64,000 nt of DNA, taken from assembly GCA_004352715.1 (NCBI GenBank), contig SCFE01000004.1, forward strand, positions 2,701,918 through 2,765,917, given 5' to 3'. The notes under the pieces are model-generated. The model searched no databases. It had not been told where the DNA came from and worked only from the letters and a program-made list of their open reading frames with translations. Source of the DNA: Hofstenia miamia (lineage: Eukaryota > Xenacoelomorpha > Acoela). A program made the translations under genes and the position numbers. Shown one piece after another: positions 1 through 11,600 of this stretch (within the stretch, counting starts at the first letter, position 1; every line of letters starts with the position of its first letter).

Positions 1-2170
1 CTATTTGAAATATAGGCCCAGCATTAAGTGGCCTTAGAGAAAATCATATCATAGAATATTGCAATGAAATTATAAATCTTTTGCATTTAAGCGTTCGTCT
101 ACACTTGAGGTAGCATTTCTACACCAAATAAATGCCTAAACGAACCATTAAAGGAACTACTAATTTCGGTCTGGTTTCTAAAAAAAGGTTGCGGCGCGGG
201 ATTATCAGATAGACAACACACATCTTTACACAAACCAATTGCCTTATTAGTCAGGATTACTCAGCTTAATAAATAAGATTTTATTAAAACAACAACTATT
301 TTCTACGGTAATCAATTGAAGAAAAAATTTCATCAAATAGAATTGGATACTTCACATCCACAGCACTACGGTGTAACTGAACCCCTCAGACTTTATACCG
401 CATCTCATAGTCCTGATTAGTTCCTTTTCAAAAAAACTTTTCTCTTTCAGCAGCGTCCAGGATCCTTTCTGTGGCAATGATACAAAGTATCTATAATTAT
501 TTATTTTTAATATTGTACATACCTAGAAAAATATATATTATATTCCTGAAATACTGAAAATAATATACATGACTAACAGAAGTAAAATCGTAAGGTACAC
601 CCAATTAAGTGCTGCTTAGAATGAATGAAATGTCCTCAAGAAAATGTTTTGTCGGGTTTTAAACATTCAGCTAAAAAATTGAAATTAATGACGAATTTTA
701 AACAATAAGGCATTCAAAAAAATATCTCTTGAATATTTGCTGTGTGCATGCAAAATAACTAAGCCTCTATCTATAAAGTCCTTCCCGTGAAAAAAATAAA
801 GCGTTAATAGACATTAAACGTACCACTTTGGTAAAATCCTGCAGAGTCAGCAGGGTCAAATCTGATTCATACCCAGAATAAAGCAAATACCAATTTTCAA
901 TAATAAATCAGTTGGCAGACAGTCATATAAGACTTCGAAATCGATGAAATTTCGTTGGCCATTAAAGGGTTAAATACTTTAATCCGGGTACAATAAAAAT
1001 AGTATTCTGTGTATATTCTTGAAATCAAAGCTTTTTAAATAAATGGCTTTTGAATCACAATCCCTTAATTAAATATCTATAGGTCCAAAGAGGGCATTAG
1101 TTTACGCTATGAATAAAATCTTCGAACATCAATGAGTCACAAAATCACTACTCTTTCTAAAACATTATTTTTTTTAAATTGATTAAAACCACACAGGTGC
1201 TGATCAATATTTGGTAGCAAAGTAAATCAATTTAATGTGATATTACATTCATCCTGCAGAACATAAATTATTCAAGGTTAATTAATCAATTAAAAAGAGT
1301 TTAAAATTTCATAAATTTAATAAAGGTGAATAGAATTGATTAAAATTTGCTGGATCTAGTTATTGAGAAAATGCCATATGCCATTAGGAAGGATACGGCT
1401 TCATAAAATTTTCTTAAATAATTAATTGCATCAATGATAAACCTATTAATTCGAGATTTTTATAAGAACACGAGAATTAACATTTTTAATAGTAAACGAA
1501 CCATAATATTACAACTAAATTTATTGAATTTGCAATTTAATTGTTGTCATGGTGGCATACGTACTGACCATTCCCCACTCGATCTGGTGGTCGAGTGGGG
1601 TCAACGGAAGTCCAGACCGGGTAATGAATCAAACATTCGATAATAAAGAAGTAAGAGAAATATATTTACCAGATTTAAAAAATATAAAACTTGCAAATTT
1701 TATACGACAAGAAAAATATAAAAAATGTTGGGCTCCCGCAAGCAATCATTTTAATTTTTATAATAAATGACTTATTGCAAAAATTTTTATAACGATTCTG
1801 TATTTCGTAAGAAAATCCCTGTTGGCAAAATATTGATATTTTCAGCTGGAAACGCCCTGAACGATTTTTATTTGGAAATTGAAATGATTTCAGGTATAAT
1901 CCAGTTTACATCCATACTTCATTGTAAAGTGATATTGCTATCAGCCTACTATTAGTAAAAGTTGAAAAATTTTAATGACCCTTCAGGCACATTGAGCTTT
2001 TCTTTTAGAGATATATTAAATCCAAAAACAAGATCTATACAAATAATCTACGATAAAGCTATGATTTGTATAGTGCAAGTCAAAAACTATTTTTTGATAA
2101 ACTTCATTTTGGAATTGAATTATAATATGCTCATTTAAAACTAGCTAAACCAGAGAAACACCCGAGTAGA
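1..2170. other. Non-coding AT-rich stretch
   Basis: I see no gene-like frame, splice-bounded exon or RNA gene. Short open frames around 1434-1955 have low-complexity composition and no recognisable motif. The only structure noted is the hairpin listed separately at 1573-1600. Confidence 0.5.
1573..1600. repeat. Perfect 10-bp hairpin
   Basis: CCCCACTCGA at 1573-1582 is the exact reverse complement of TCGAGTGGGG at 1591-1600, with an 8-nt loop. The right arm region (GGTGGTCGAGTGG) resembles the A-box side of a Leu/Ser tRNA, but I find no B box or acceptor stem, so I do not call a tRNA. It could be part of a tRNA-derived SINE or a transposon end; nothing nearby decides this. Confidence 0.6.
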
Positions 2171-2271
2171 GGGGGGGGGGGGGGGGNNNNNNNNNNNNNN
2201 NNNNNNNNNNNNNNNNNNNNNNNNNNNNNNNNNNNNNNNNNNNNNNGGGGGGGGGGGGGGGGGGGGGGGGG
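2171..2271. repeat. Poly-G tract interrupted by a 60-N gap
   Basis: Sixteen G (2171-2186), 60 N (2187-2246) and then 25 G (2247-2271). Either a real long (G)n/(C)n microsatellite that broke the assembly, or poly-G artefact sequence at read ends on both sides of a gap. Confidence 0.9.
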
Positions 2272-2474
2272 CTACAGCCACCTCTTATCGAACACTTTCA
2301 CCATAACATTTGATGAACTTTCAGCAATTTTAGTTTAACAAAACTATGTGTTAATGATATTTATAACTTAATAAAAACATCAGCTCTTCGTACGGGATAA
2401 AAAAACTAATGGACATCTTCAATCTGAAGTATTTACGCACATTCATAATGTCAATCCGGACAATTTAAATATTA

Positions 2475-2737
2475 CAGTAAGATTGTGCAATTAGGAATTT
2501 CGTGAAATCCCTAAAATTTCAGTGAATTTGTGAAACTGCTACATGACTTAAGAACTTCATAAAACAATTAAGTTTGAAGAGTTGGGGTTAGGGTTAGGTT
2601 TAGTATTTTTGCAATAAATACATGAAGTATCTAGGTATTTTAATGTTTTTTATGAAGCTAGGCAAATGAAATACCAATTTCACAAATTCATTGAAATTTA
2701 TTGATTTCATGAAATTCCTAATTTTACAATCTTACTG
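2475..2737. mobile_element. MITE with long terminal inverted repeats and TA target site
   Basis: The first ~65 bases (from CAGTAAGATTGTGCAATTAG) match the reverse complement of the last ~65 (from CAGTAAGATTGTAAAATTAG) with scattered mismatches. TA dinucleotides flank both ends (2473-2474 and 2738-2739), as expected for Tc1/mariner-type insertion. There is no coding capacity in 263 bp. The interior contains a short run of TTAGGG-like units (around 2583-2602). The parent transposase family is not identifiable from the window. Confidence 0.75.
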
Positions 2738-2740
2738 TAA

Positions 2741-2774
2741 TATATATATATATATATTATATATATATATATAA
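2741..2774. repeat. (TA)n microsatellite
   Basis: Uninterrupted or nearly uninterrupted TA dinucleotides directly after the MITE right end. Confidence 0.9.
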
Positions 2775-5163
2775 TTATCAAAATTAAAAGTTACCAAGAC
2801 AGTGCTGCAGACAAAATCTCGACGTCCTCTTCAGCACTAAAAACACGACCTTGCAAAAATAGATTCTTCCTGAATCCTCATTGTGCTTCATTGATTTTTA
2901 AATTAAAAGAGATCCTGATTGTTTGTATTTTGGAGAGCATATCTTAAACATTTTAATATTATTATTAAAGTTATATTGAAAAATTTGAAGCTCAACTACT
3001 TATTTTCAAGAATGCGCTTCCATGAACTACATCTTAGGATTTCTACCAGTAAGATGAACCATCAAATAATAATGTTAAATTTGTACAAGTGAGCTTAACT
3101 GAGTAGGCGTTAGTGGCTTGTCAATTTTACCAGTCTGAGCAAAGCCCTAAACATTTTTCAAGAAAGTCATTTGATAATATTAAAATTTCTAAGTATGCAT
3201 TAAAACATTTAATTTTTAATCGGACCTGCCTACATTTAAGATTATACAAATATAAATATTCATCTTAAAAAAGGACCTGAAATGGAAAACGCTTCTGTAA
3301 AAAAATCAGAGTTAAATTGGGTTAACCACTTAAACTTAAAATTCAAAGTTTTCTGAGTATTAATATCAAAAATATATATTTAATGGAAGTCATGGAAATT
3401 AGGAAAAGTATAATCATTCTTTTCTACATAGAAAATAAACAAAATTTTTTTCAAAAGTCCAACCCGTTTGATGTAAAAGGGCCTTGACTAAATTAGAGCT
3501 ACCTATATCTTGTCACCTCTTTCTCTACTCAATATGTATAGTAAAATAATTTCTCATATTTTAATAAATACTTGCGTGTGTCTGCTCTAACGCAGAAATA
3601 TATGTTTGCGAACAAAGGGGGTTATATTATGGAGCACAGGAACTGCTTACATATACTTACGCTACGATAGTTCTCCAGTAATTTAGGAATGTGATGTCCT
3701 TTAATGAACAGGACTCCTCCAATGATAATAAAGTTCGTTAAAATTCAATATAACAATGGTTCTTTTATCATTTATAATTCATACTAAAGGATGGGATTCT
3801 TGAAAGCTGACAACAGCTTTGCAGGCATGCCAGGCCACAGTTGGTACAAGGTAATGGTCGTGTCACACATTAATAAATTTTTATAATAATGCTCGAGCGA
3901 ATCATTTGCAAAATTGTTAGTTTCGTATTGTTGATAAATTTAAATGTCCCAAACTGAATTTGGTTTTTAGATTTGTAATCATTGCATCTAAAGTACCAGA
4001 AGGAAATGTTTTAGTACCTCTTTTTAATAACATTAATATTAAAACATTTCAATGATCACAATTTTTCTGATTGCTTTAATTTATTAAGTAATTCCTCCAC
4101 TACATGCATCCACTCCGATACAAATGCACATATAGTAGCTGTTGCAATTTTTCCATCTAATATAGTGTTTCTTAAACAGTTAATCTTTTATGAAAGATAA
4201 ACAACAGAAACCTAATCAAGCTTCTTCCGTGAGCGAAGGTGTCATAATTAGAATAAGGAGATGCTATGATTATTATCCGTTTCTTTCATGACATTTTATA
4301 AAGTTTTTCTGGAATTACCACAATAGAACTGTCTAATGTAAGAAGGCAATTCAGAACCAGTGCATAAATATATTTAAAATGATGAGTAAATGTAATTTTG
4401 GTGCTTTGTTTATTTTGATTAAAGACCAGTTCAAATTAGTAACTTTTAGAGAATTTTGAGTGTTGTCCATCCACAAATGTTACTAAAAAGAGGTATTTTG
4501 TGGAATTCATGTCACAACTAAAAATGGAATAGGTTTCATATGAAGTTTCTCGCAAAATAAGAAAATGCATAGGGCATTTGTGCATGTTGAGTTAATTATA
4601 ATTTTCAAACTAGCTTGAACAATAGCGTCCCCTCTGGCTCCCTAAACGGAGTAAGAAAGGATTGGCCTCTAATCTTTTCAATTTTGCTATTGAACTATTT
4701 TAAAACTAATTAATAAATGCCAAGAAATCAACGATTTTAAATTTAAGAATATTAAAATACAATAATTGGCTTTTGTAATGAAATCTAAAAGTTTAAATAT
4801 GTTATCAAAAATCATTAAAAACTTGGAGAAATCTTACCATTAATAACAAAAATCAATTAATTTTGGACTCTTCAATGTGAAGTTTTGAAATCATGACGTT
4901 TCAAAAAATAATGAAGTAATTGATTTACTAGGAATAAAACTAACCCAAAAAGACTTCACTTTCTGTAGATTTTCAAGCCAACCTATCAAGTGCAGTACTA
5001 CAAATTAGCCGTCAAAAATAACATAATACACCCTGACATCAATAACGAGGTATGAAAGAACAGAGAACACTAGGCTAACACCCCCGCTATTTAGCAATTA
5101 CAAAAAAGCAGAATGCTAAGATGAATCAAACATAATCTAAAATGAATCTAATCAATACCATCA
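2775..5163. other. Non-coding stretch
   Basis: AT-rich sequence without a convincing coding segment. A possible tiny minus-strand exon at 3661-3716 was considered and rejected for lack of a credible acceptor. Confidence 0.5.
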
Positions 5164-6178
5164 TCAAAATTAAGTGCTATTCTCTATATAGTTTATTTTC
5201 TGAACTTATCAATGAAGCTACAAAAAATGATATGTAATATCACTATACAGCATCGGCTTAGAATCTAGAGTCCTATATTTGCAAGCCTTCTAAAGCTAAT
5301 GGAAAGCCTAAAATTTCAATTAAATCATAATAATGGGAACATTGTTATAAACGAACAATATCAGTCAGCCAGTTTGTGTAATTTTATTATGCAGAAGCAA
5401 GACAAGATGGGAAGGTTCTTGTCCAATTTATTTTTACATGATGATGCAAATCAGGGTTGCCGTTGACCTAAATCCGATCCATGGATATCCACTAACTATG
5501 GATGAGAAAATTTATTTTATGGATTTCCGTGGATCATTGTGGATCAAAAGTAAAGGCTAATAGATAAATTTATTCATCATGGCAAATTTTAAGTAAATTA
5601 GCTTAAAATGAACAATGGAAATAAACTAAACAAATCTGACAATATACATATTTACCAAATACATTACACCATGAGATCTAAATTACATGCTTGGTATAAT
5701 AATCAAAATATTACGACTTGCGTAAAACACCCACCCATCGAAAAACATGGGTAATTTTGTGTGATGTGTTTTCAATTTTCCGTGGGGGAATTTGCCTGGT
5801 GGATATCGATCCTATGTGGATCGATGCATGTGAATTTTTGTAGATTTGATTGGATATGGATCTACGGCAATCCTGATGTAAACACGAAACGAGAAGTTCA
5901 GACAGCAGTCGATTACTGGAAAACACATATCACCACCACAAATCAAATTTTAAAGATCAGACAAGAAATACTTTAACCTCATTATAAAACAATTATGTAA
6001 TGTGTTAGCAAACAGAGCGAATCCAAAACACCTAATATTTCATTGTAAGAAGCTAACCAGATAAAGCCCGATTAGTTTAAAATTATATACTGACATTCAA
6101 TAACTGCATTATAAAATCTATTGCTAAGCCAAAGGACTTTTTGAACGATACAATTGTAGGTATGTGTGTTCAGTTTTC
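5164..6178. repeat. Tandem ~1 kb duplication, copy 1
   Basis: This block is repeated almost identically at 6180-7160. Copy 2 lacks about 37 bp present here near 5263-5308 and carries a 3-bp insertion near the middle. The copies meet at a single N (6179). Both contain the same hAT-like MITE. The arrangement fits two alleles placed in series by the assembler at least as well as a real duplication. Confidence 0.9.
5452..5875. mobile_element. hAT-like MITE, copy 1
   Basis: The left end CAGGGTTGCCGTTGACC and the reverse complement of the right end, CAGGATTGCCGTAGATCC, form imperfect inverted repeats. The 8 bases outside each end (ATGCAAAT and ATGTAAAC) match at 6 of 8 positions, which fits an hAT 8-bp target duplication. 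The subterminal parts are rich in GGATCNANGGATA-like words, typical of short clustered transposase sites. No coding sequence. Related copies are at 6435-6858 and, inverted, at 19310-19662. Confidence 0.7.
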
Positions 6179-6179
6179 N

Positions 6180-7160
6180 TCAAAATTAAGTGCTATTCTC
6201 TATATAGTTTATTTTTTGAACTTATCAATGAAGCTACAAAAAATGATATTTAATATCACTATACAGCATCAACTTAGAATTGAAAGCTTAAAATTTCAAT
6301 TAAATCATAATAATGGGAACATTGTTATAAACGAACAATATCAGTCAGCCAGCTTGTGTAATTTTATTATGCAGAAGCAAGACAAGAAGATGGGAAGGTT
6401 CTTGTCCAATTTATTTTTACATGATGATGCAAATCAGGGTTGCCGTTGACCTAAATCCGATCCATGGATATCCACTAACTATGGATGAGAAAATTTATTT
6501 TATGGATTTCCGTGGATCATTGTGGATCAAAAATAAAGGCTAATGGATACATTTATTCATCACGGCAAATTTTAAGTAAATTAGCTTAAAATGAACAATG
6601 GAAATAAACTAAACAAATCTGACAATATAAATATGTACCAAACACATTACACCATGAGAACTAAATTACATGCTTGATATAATAATCAAATATTACGCCT
6701 TGAAGAAAACAACACACCCATCGAAAAACATGTGAAATTTTGTGTGGTGTGTTTTCCATTTTCCGTGGGGGAATTTGCCTGGTGGATATCGATCCTATGT
6801 GGATCGATGCATGTGAATTTTTGTAGATTTGATTGGATATGGATCTACGGCAATCCTGATGTAAACACGAAACGAGAAGTTCAGACAGCAGTCGATTACT
6901 GGAATCACATATCACCATCACAAATCAAATTTTAAAGATCAGACAAGAAATACTTTAACCTCATTATAAAACAATTATGTAATGTGTTAGCAAACAGAGC
7001 GAATACAAAACACCTAATATTTCATTGTAAGAAGCTAACCAGATAAAGCCCGATTAGTTTAAAATTATATACTGACATTCAATAACTGCATTATAAAATC
7101 TATTGCTAAGCCAAAGGACTTTTTGAACGATACAATTGTAGGTATGTGTGTTCAGTTTTC
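6180..7160. repeat. Tandem ~1 kb duplication, copy 2
   Basis: Near-identical partner of 5164-6178; offsets between matching bases are 1016 at the left and 982 at the right because of the small indels described for copy 1. Confidence 0.9.
6435..6858. mobile_element. hAT-like MITE, copy 2
   Basis: Same element as 5452-5875, 424 bp, carried inside the second copy of the tandem duplication, so it is not an independent insertion. Terminal CAGGGTTGCCG and its inverted partner are intact. Confidence 0.7.
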
Positions 7161-8280
7161 TTCATCCACAAGATTAGATTTGTGTGTGTTTGCGCGTGTC
7201 TATGTCTATTTTTCATTCATCTGGGTCAGCAACGATCTCCCTAGGGTAAGCTGTTCCAATTGTTTTTTCAATTAATATTCTGCAATTGTTTGGTCTGTAA
7301 ATATGTAAATGTCAATTTAGGCAGTAGAAGCCAAGAGAAAATAATTAGTTCTATTTCTGAGTAAAATTTCTGTGATTATAAAAAGCGTGACTATACTATT
7401 TGTTGAATAAGGTTCATAAGCAGTTATATAAAAGCTAGCTAACTACACAAGATAGTCTTCAATGGAGATCAGGCGATTTTTTTAACTTCGACATAAAAAT
7501 GTACGGCTGTAGTTATAAAAATAACCAACAACTTCTCAATGTTTAAACAGACTGATTTCATGTTGTTAAATAGAAATTTCGTTATTTTTTAAAAAAGCGT
7601 ATATGGATACACATGCATAAGAAAGCCTGCTCGTCTGGAAATCAAATGTCCTTTTTGCATTTTAGTTGATTAATTAAAAGTTTGGAGAAGGGCGTGACCA
7701 CCATTGGAAATCAGCTGCCTAACACCATATCAAGGCTTCCTTACTGTTTATCTATTTACATTTCATTACGTTTTGCTACCATTCACTTTGTTGTTAATTA
7801 AAGGGGCGTTGTGGGGAATTCCTTTGTAATCTCTAAATTACAATTTCTACTTCGCAAAAGGATATTGATACTTATCAGAAGGAAATTGCGCTTCGATTCC
7901 AAACGAAATTTAAATATTTTTAAAATTAACTATTCAAAGACATCCAATAAATCCACTAGTCTAAATCGATTCAATCTCCATTTCGGATTTTCATACTCAA
8001 TTTTAGTGCCTCTTGTGTCAAAACTTTATGTGAAACCATAAATAAATAATTAATACAATTAAACAATTCCATATTAATGGCCAACTGACAATACTTTTAT
8101 AGGCAAATAGGCAAAGCTTCGATTCAATTGGTTTTCTGCCCTTATGGTACATGACGTAGGAAATTTATGAAAAATTTGAATTAACTTCATTAAAAGTTTG
8201 TGATCAAGATTCTAACTGGCTAAAATATGAATCACATGATTATTCAAACGGATAAATAAACTTTTCTTTTATAAATGAAT
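7161..8280. other. Non-coding stretch
   Basis: Contains a short GT-rich patch near 7180-7205 and otherwise nothing I can assign. Confidence 0.5.
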
Positions 8281-8605
8281 AAGAGATGGAAATGGGCTGA
8301 GTACTATTAAGAAGTTCCCAGCCCAACCGATTGTTTGCTGGCCCAGCCCATCAATTTTAAATTTTCAGCCAAATTTTGAGCCCATATTTAAAAATGACAA
8401 TCTTACAAAAAAATGGAGTTATGACTAATTTCAATCTAAATTAGGACTTCCTGATTCACTTCTCTGTTATAGATTGGTATTGATATGCTCTAAGGAGCAA
8501 AAATGCTTATATTTTTAGCAAAAAAAATCAAGCCCATCTTAGCCCATGAGATTTCGCCCCAAACCCAGCCCAGCCTATGGACAGCCCGGTCCATATCCAT
8601 CTCTG
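8281..8605. mobile_element. hAT-type MITE with 8-bp target duplication
   Basis: Left end AAGAGATGGAAATGGGCTGA and reverse-complemented right end CAGAGATGGATATGGACCGG are inverted repeats of the hAT CAGAG type. Flanking octamers AAATGAAT (8273-8280) and AAATGAAC (8606-8613) agree at 7 of 8 positions. Both subterminal regions carry several copies of a GGGCTGGGC-like word in opposite orientations, a common layout for hAT transposase binding sites. The 325-bp interior has no transposase. Confidence 0.8.
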
Positions 8606-11600
8606 AAATGAACCCAAGTAAATCTAATACAATTTCCATGAAACTTTTTCTTCTAGCAACGATTTTTCTTGGATATTTCAGATAATATAAATTTATCGGG
8701 ATCATATATAAAAAAATGTTTTGTAAAAATATTTAACGTCTTGTTTTGTACACATTGGGTAGAATTTCTTTTTTAGAAAACACATTATAAACATGTCTTT
8801 CTTGTTTTTTTGTTTTTTATTGAGCTCTAGATTTAATCTATAATACAAAGAAAACGAGTTTTGTATTCAGATGTCAATTGAACAATTGTATCATAAAGCA
8901 CAAATGTAAACAACAAGTTGGGAAATATATTTCTCACAGGATCAGCACTGTGTATGACCTGAAACATCTATGACAAATTCGAAAAAAAATATTCGAAATT
9001 AGGTCCTTGTTTCTATGCATCTTTATCGAAAAAGAAACCTGAATGAAATTATGCTGTAAACTTTTCAATTAAAATAACTAGTAGAAAGAGTAAACTATAA
9101 CATACCCACAAAATGTTTTTGTTTTGGTAAATCTGTTTAAGAACTACCCACTCTGGTTTTGTTATGAATATTAAAATAGATAAAAATGAGATACTTTATG
9201 ACGTGCACCATTCACATATATTGTAAATGTACATTGAAATAGATATAATTCCAATATTGGGGAAGAAATAATGTTACATTTCTAATTTGAAAGAAGATTT
9301 GGCCCTCATTGTTCCTAAATTTTTTTCGCAAAAAAAAGTAAAAATAAGAATCATACTTACATTATTTTTATAGTTATACACATATAGTTTCAAAAAAGTT
9401 AGTTAGAATTATGATTGATTTCTAAATCGATAAATTCACCTCGGGACGCCAAGTCAGGATGACATCAAATCATTATTTTCTCAATATGCTCAGCTTACCT
9501 TTGCACACCATTTGAAAAATACTAGCGTGTTTTGCCGACGCCAGCATCCATTATGACGTAAGAGCCCAGAATATCGAATTATTTTGTTCTCTTAGTCTTG
9601 GCAAGTTTCGCGTCTTAGTGATGAATAAAATTGCTTTATTACTGGGTGCTCTTGAACCATCTTCTCGGCCTTGAAAGCGAAAAAAAGTCCGTCCGATATA
9701 GGGTGAAAAGGTACCATCGTTTATTATCTGAAGCACATGATCGAGAAAAAACACTCATGGGTCCATGCAAAAGGCTTTCAATGACTATTTACAGGCTTGG
9801 ATAAAATTGTTCAAATATGTGGAAAACTCGATTTTTTACATAAAAATAACACTAGTAGAAATAGGGTTGAAAATCACAATGTCAATTGAAAAATAATGAA
9901 ACTTTTCAAGTATTTCAGGTACAGCAATACAATTCAGTACAAATTTTCAGCCAATGATATATATTTCAGTGAATATATATTTCATAAATTTTTGCAAATA
10001 TGTAATTTCGTGTATGTGCAAAAATCGTGTCTTTCGTGTATCGTGTATTTGGTAAAGTTTTCGTTTGCCATTTCATGTATGCTTAGTGCTTTGCGTACCT
10101 GTATACCTAGCCGGATTTAAACAAACCGGATTTCTTCATATTTTGACCGGTTTAACCGGATGATGTAAAAATTAGCGTTATTATAGTTACATATATTTAT
10201 ACTTATATGTAAGTTAAAAAAGCAACTATTATAGTCTTATATGTGAACAATAGTTTATATATATATATATTTATATATAAACTATTGTATTGAAGCAAAA
10301 TATCAACATATGATTTTCCATACTAGGCAATAAAACAATAACAGTAACGTTTTAACGAAAAATATTAAAACAATTGATTTTTAAAAACTGAATACTGCGG
10401 TTTGCGGGTAATAATTGAGGTCTACACTAAATGAATGACGGTCTATTATACTGGACATTGAATCCATTTTAGTACACTTTCTACAACAAATGTTGTTTTC
10501 ATTGTTTTTTATTGTTGCTGTTTAACAACGAAAATTGCCTGCAGGCAAAATAAATACAATACAAAAATGAATAGCGCTCAAACAAAACCTCAATGACTAG
10601 AAGACAATCATGGTAACATTGCTTCTATTAAGTCTATTAAGCACTACTATATCACAGACAAAATAAGTCTGAATTATTGGAAATACTAGTACAACATTAC
10701 CGGTATAAATCTCTACTGCTAGCGTTGAAAGTAGTTTTTTGATGGTAAAAACTATACAAATATTCAATGGGAACAGCAACAGAAATCAACTTTAGTTTTT
10801 CTGAATATCAGTCTCGATTCGTTTGTTTATTGAATTTCTTACTACCAATTTTTTAGAGTATTTGTATTTATCCAAGAAAATTCGTGTATAAAAGTGTATT
10901 TAGTCGGAGGGCAAATTTGGAGCATATTTTCGTGTATCGAGTACCCTGATTCGAGCATGTTCACCAATAAGTGTGTCGATGTCGCGAGTTCCAAAATTTC
11001 ATAATGGGCTTCGAGAAAGTTGTATAAAAATGTGAAAAACTGTTTAATTGACAGTCAATTCTAATTCATGTATTACTCAGCGACATATTCTATCCCAAAA
11101 CTGTTAAAAGTCCGTGGTAACTTCCTAAAATAATATTCAAAAGCTCATAACTCGCAAACTACCGAAAAAAACAGAAAATGCGGTTTTAGCTAAAAACAAA
11201 AACCGAACCGAGAAAAAGATTAAAACCAAGTTTTTCTGGTTTCTATAATAGTAGTCCCCTATAATCTTATTTGCAAGAAACAACGTTGGAGCAACGCCAA
11301 AATGGTCCTCAAATTGAAGCGAAATTTTGTTTTACTTGATTAACAACTTAATTTAGTGTAATTAAAACGTACTTTAAAAAGTATTTGTCTCTCGAATACC
11401 TTTTAACTCATACCAATAGCAGCTAGATAAAAATCCGAAACCATTAGCGTGGTTATGATGTGTAAAAAACCGAAACCGAGATCATTTTTTGGCAACCGGC
11501 AGCACTAATAAAAAGAATCAAATTCGAATGTACCACCAAAATTGTAATGAATTTGAAAAAAAATGGAATTTTCAAGTACTACAGCACAAATGGGTGTTAA

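Noticed and set aside
1575-1640. tRNA gene
   Set aside because: A-box-like wording but no B box, anticodon arm or acceptor stem.
2583-2602. TTAGGG-like telomeric repeats
   Set aside because: Only two to three units, inside a MITE; too short to indicate a telomere or to place the organism.
3661-3716. Possible minus-strand micro-exon (VLFIKGHHIPKLLENYRS before a GTAAGT donor)
   Set aside because: The donor is good, but the only acceptor is a poor AG without a pyrimidine tract, and a stop lies shortly upstream; no partner exon was found.
9914-10108. Possible hAT MITE with CAGGTAC ends
   Set aside because: Short terminal match and no matching 8-bp flanks; left as part of repeat debris.
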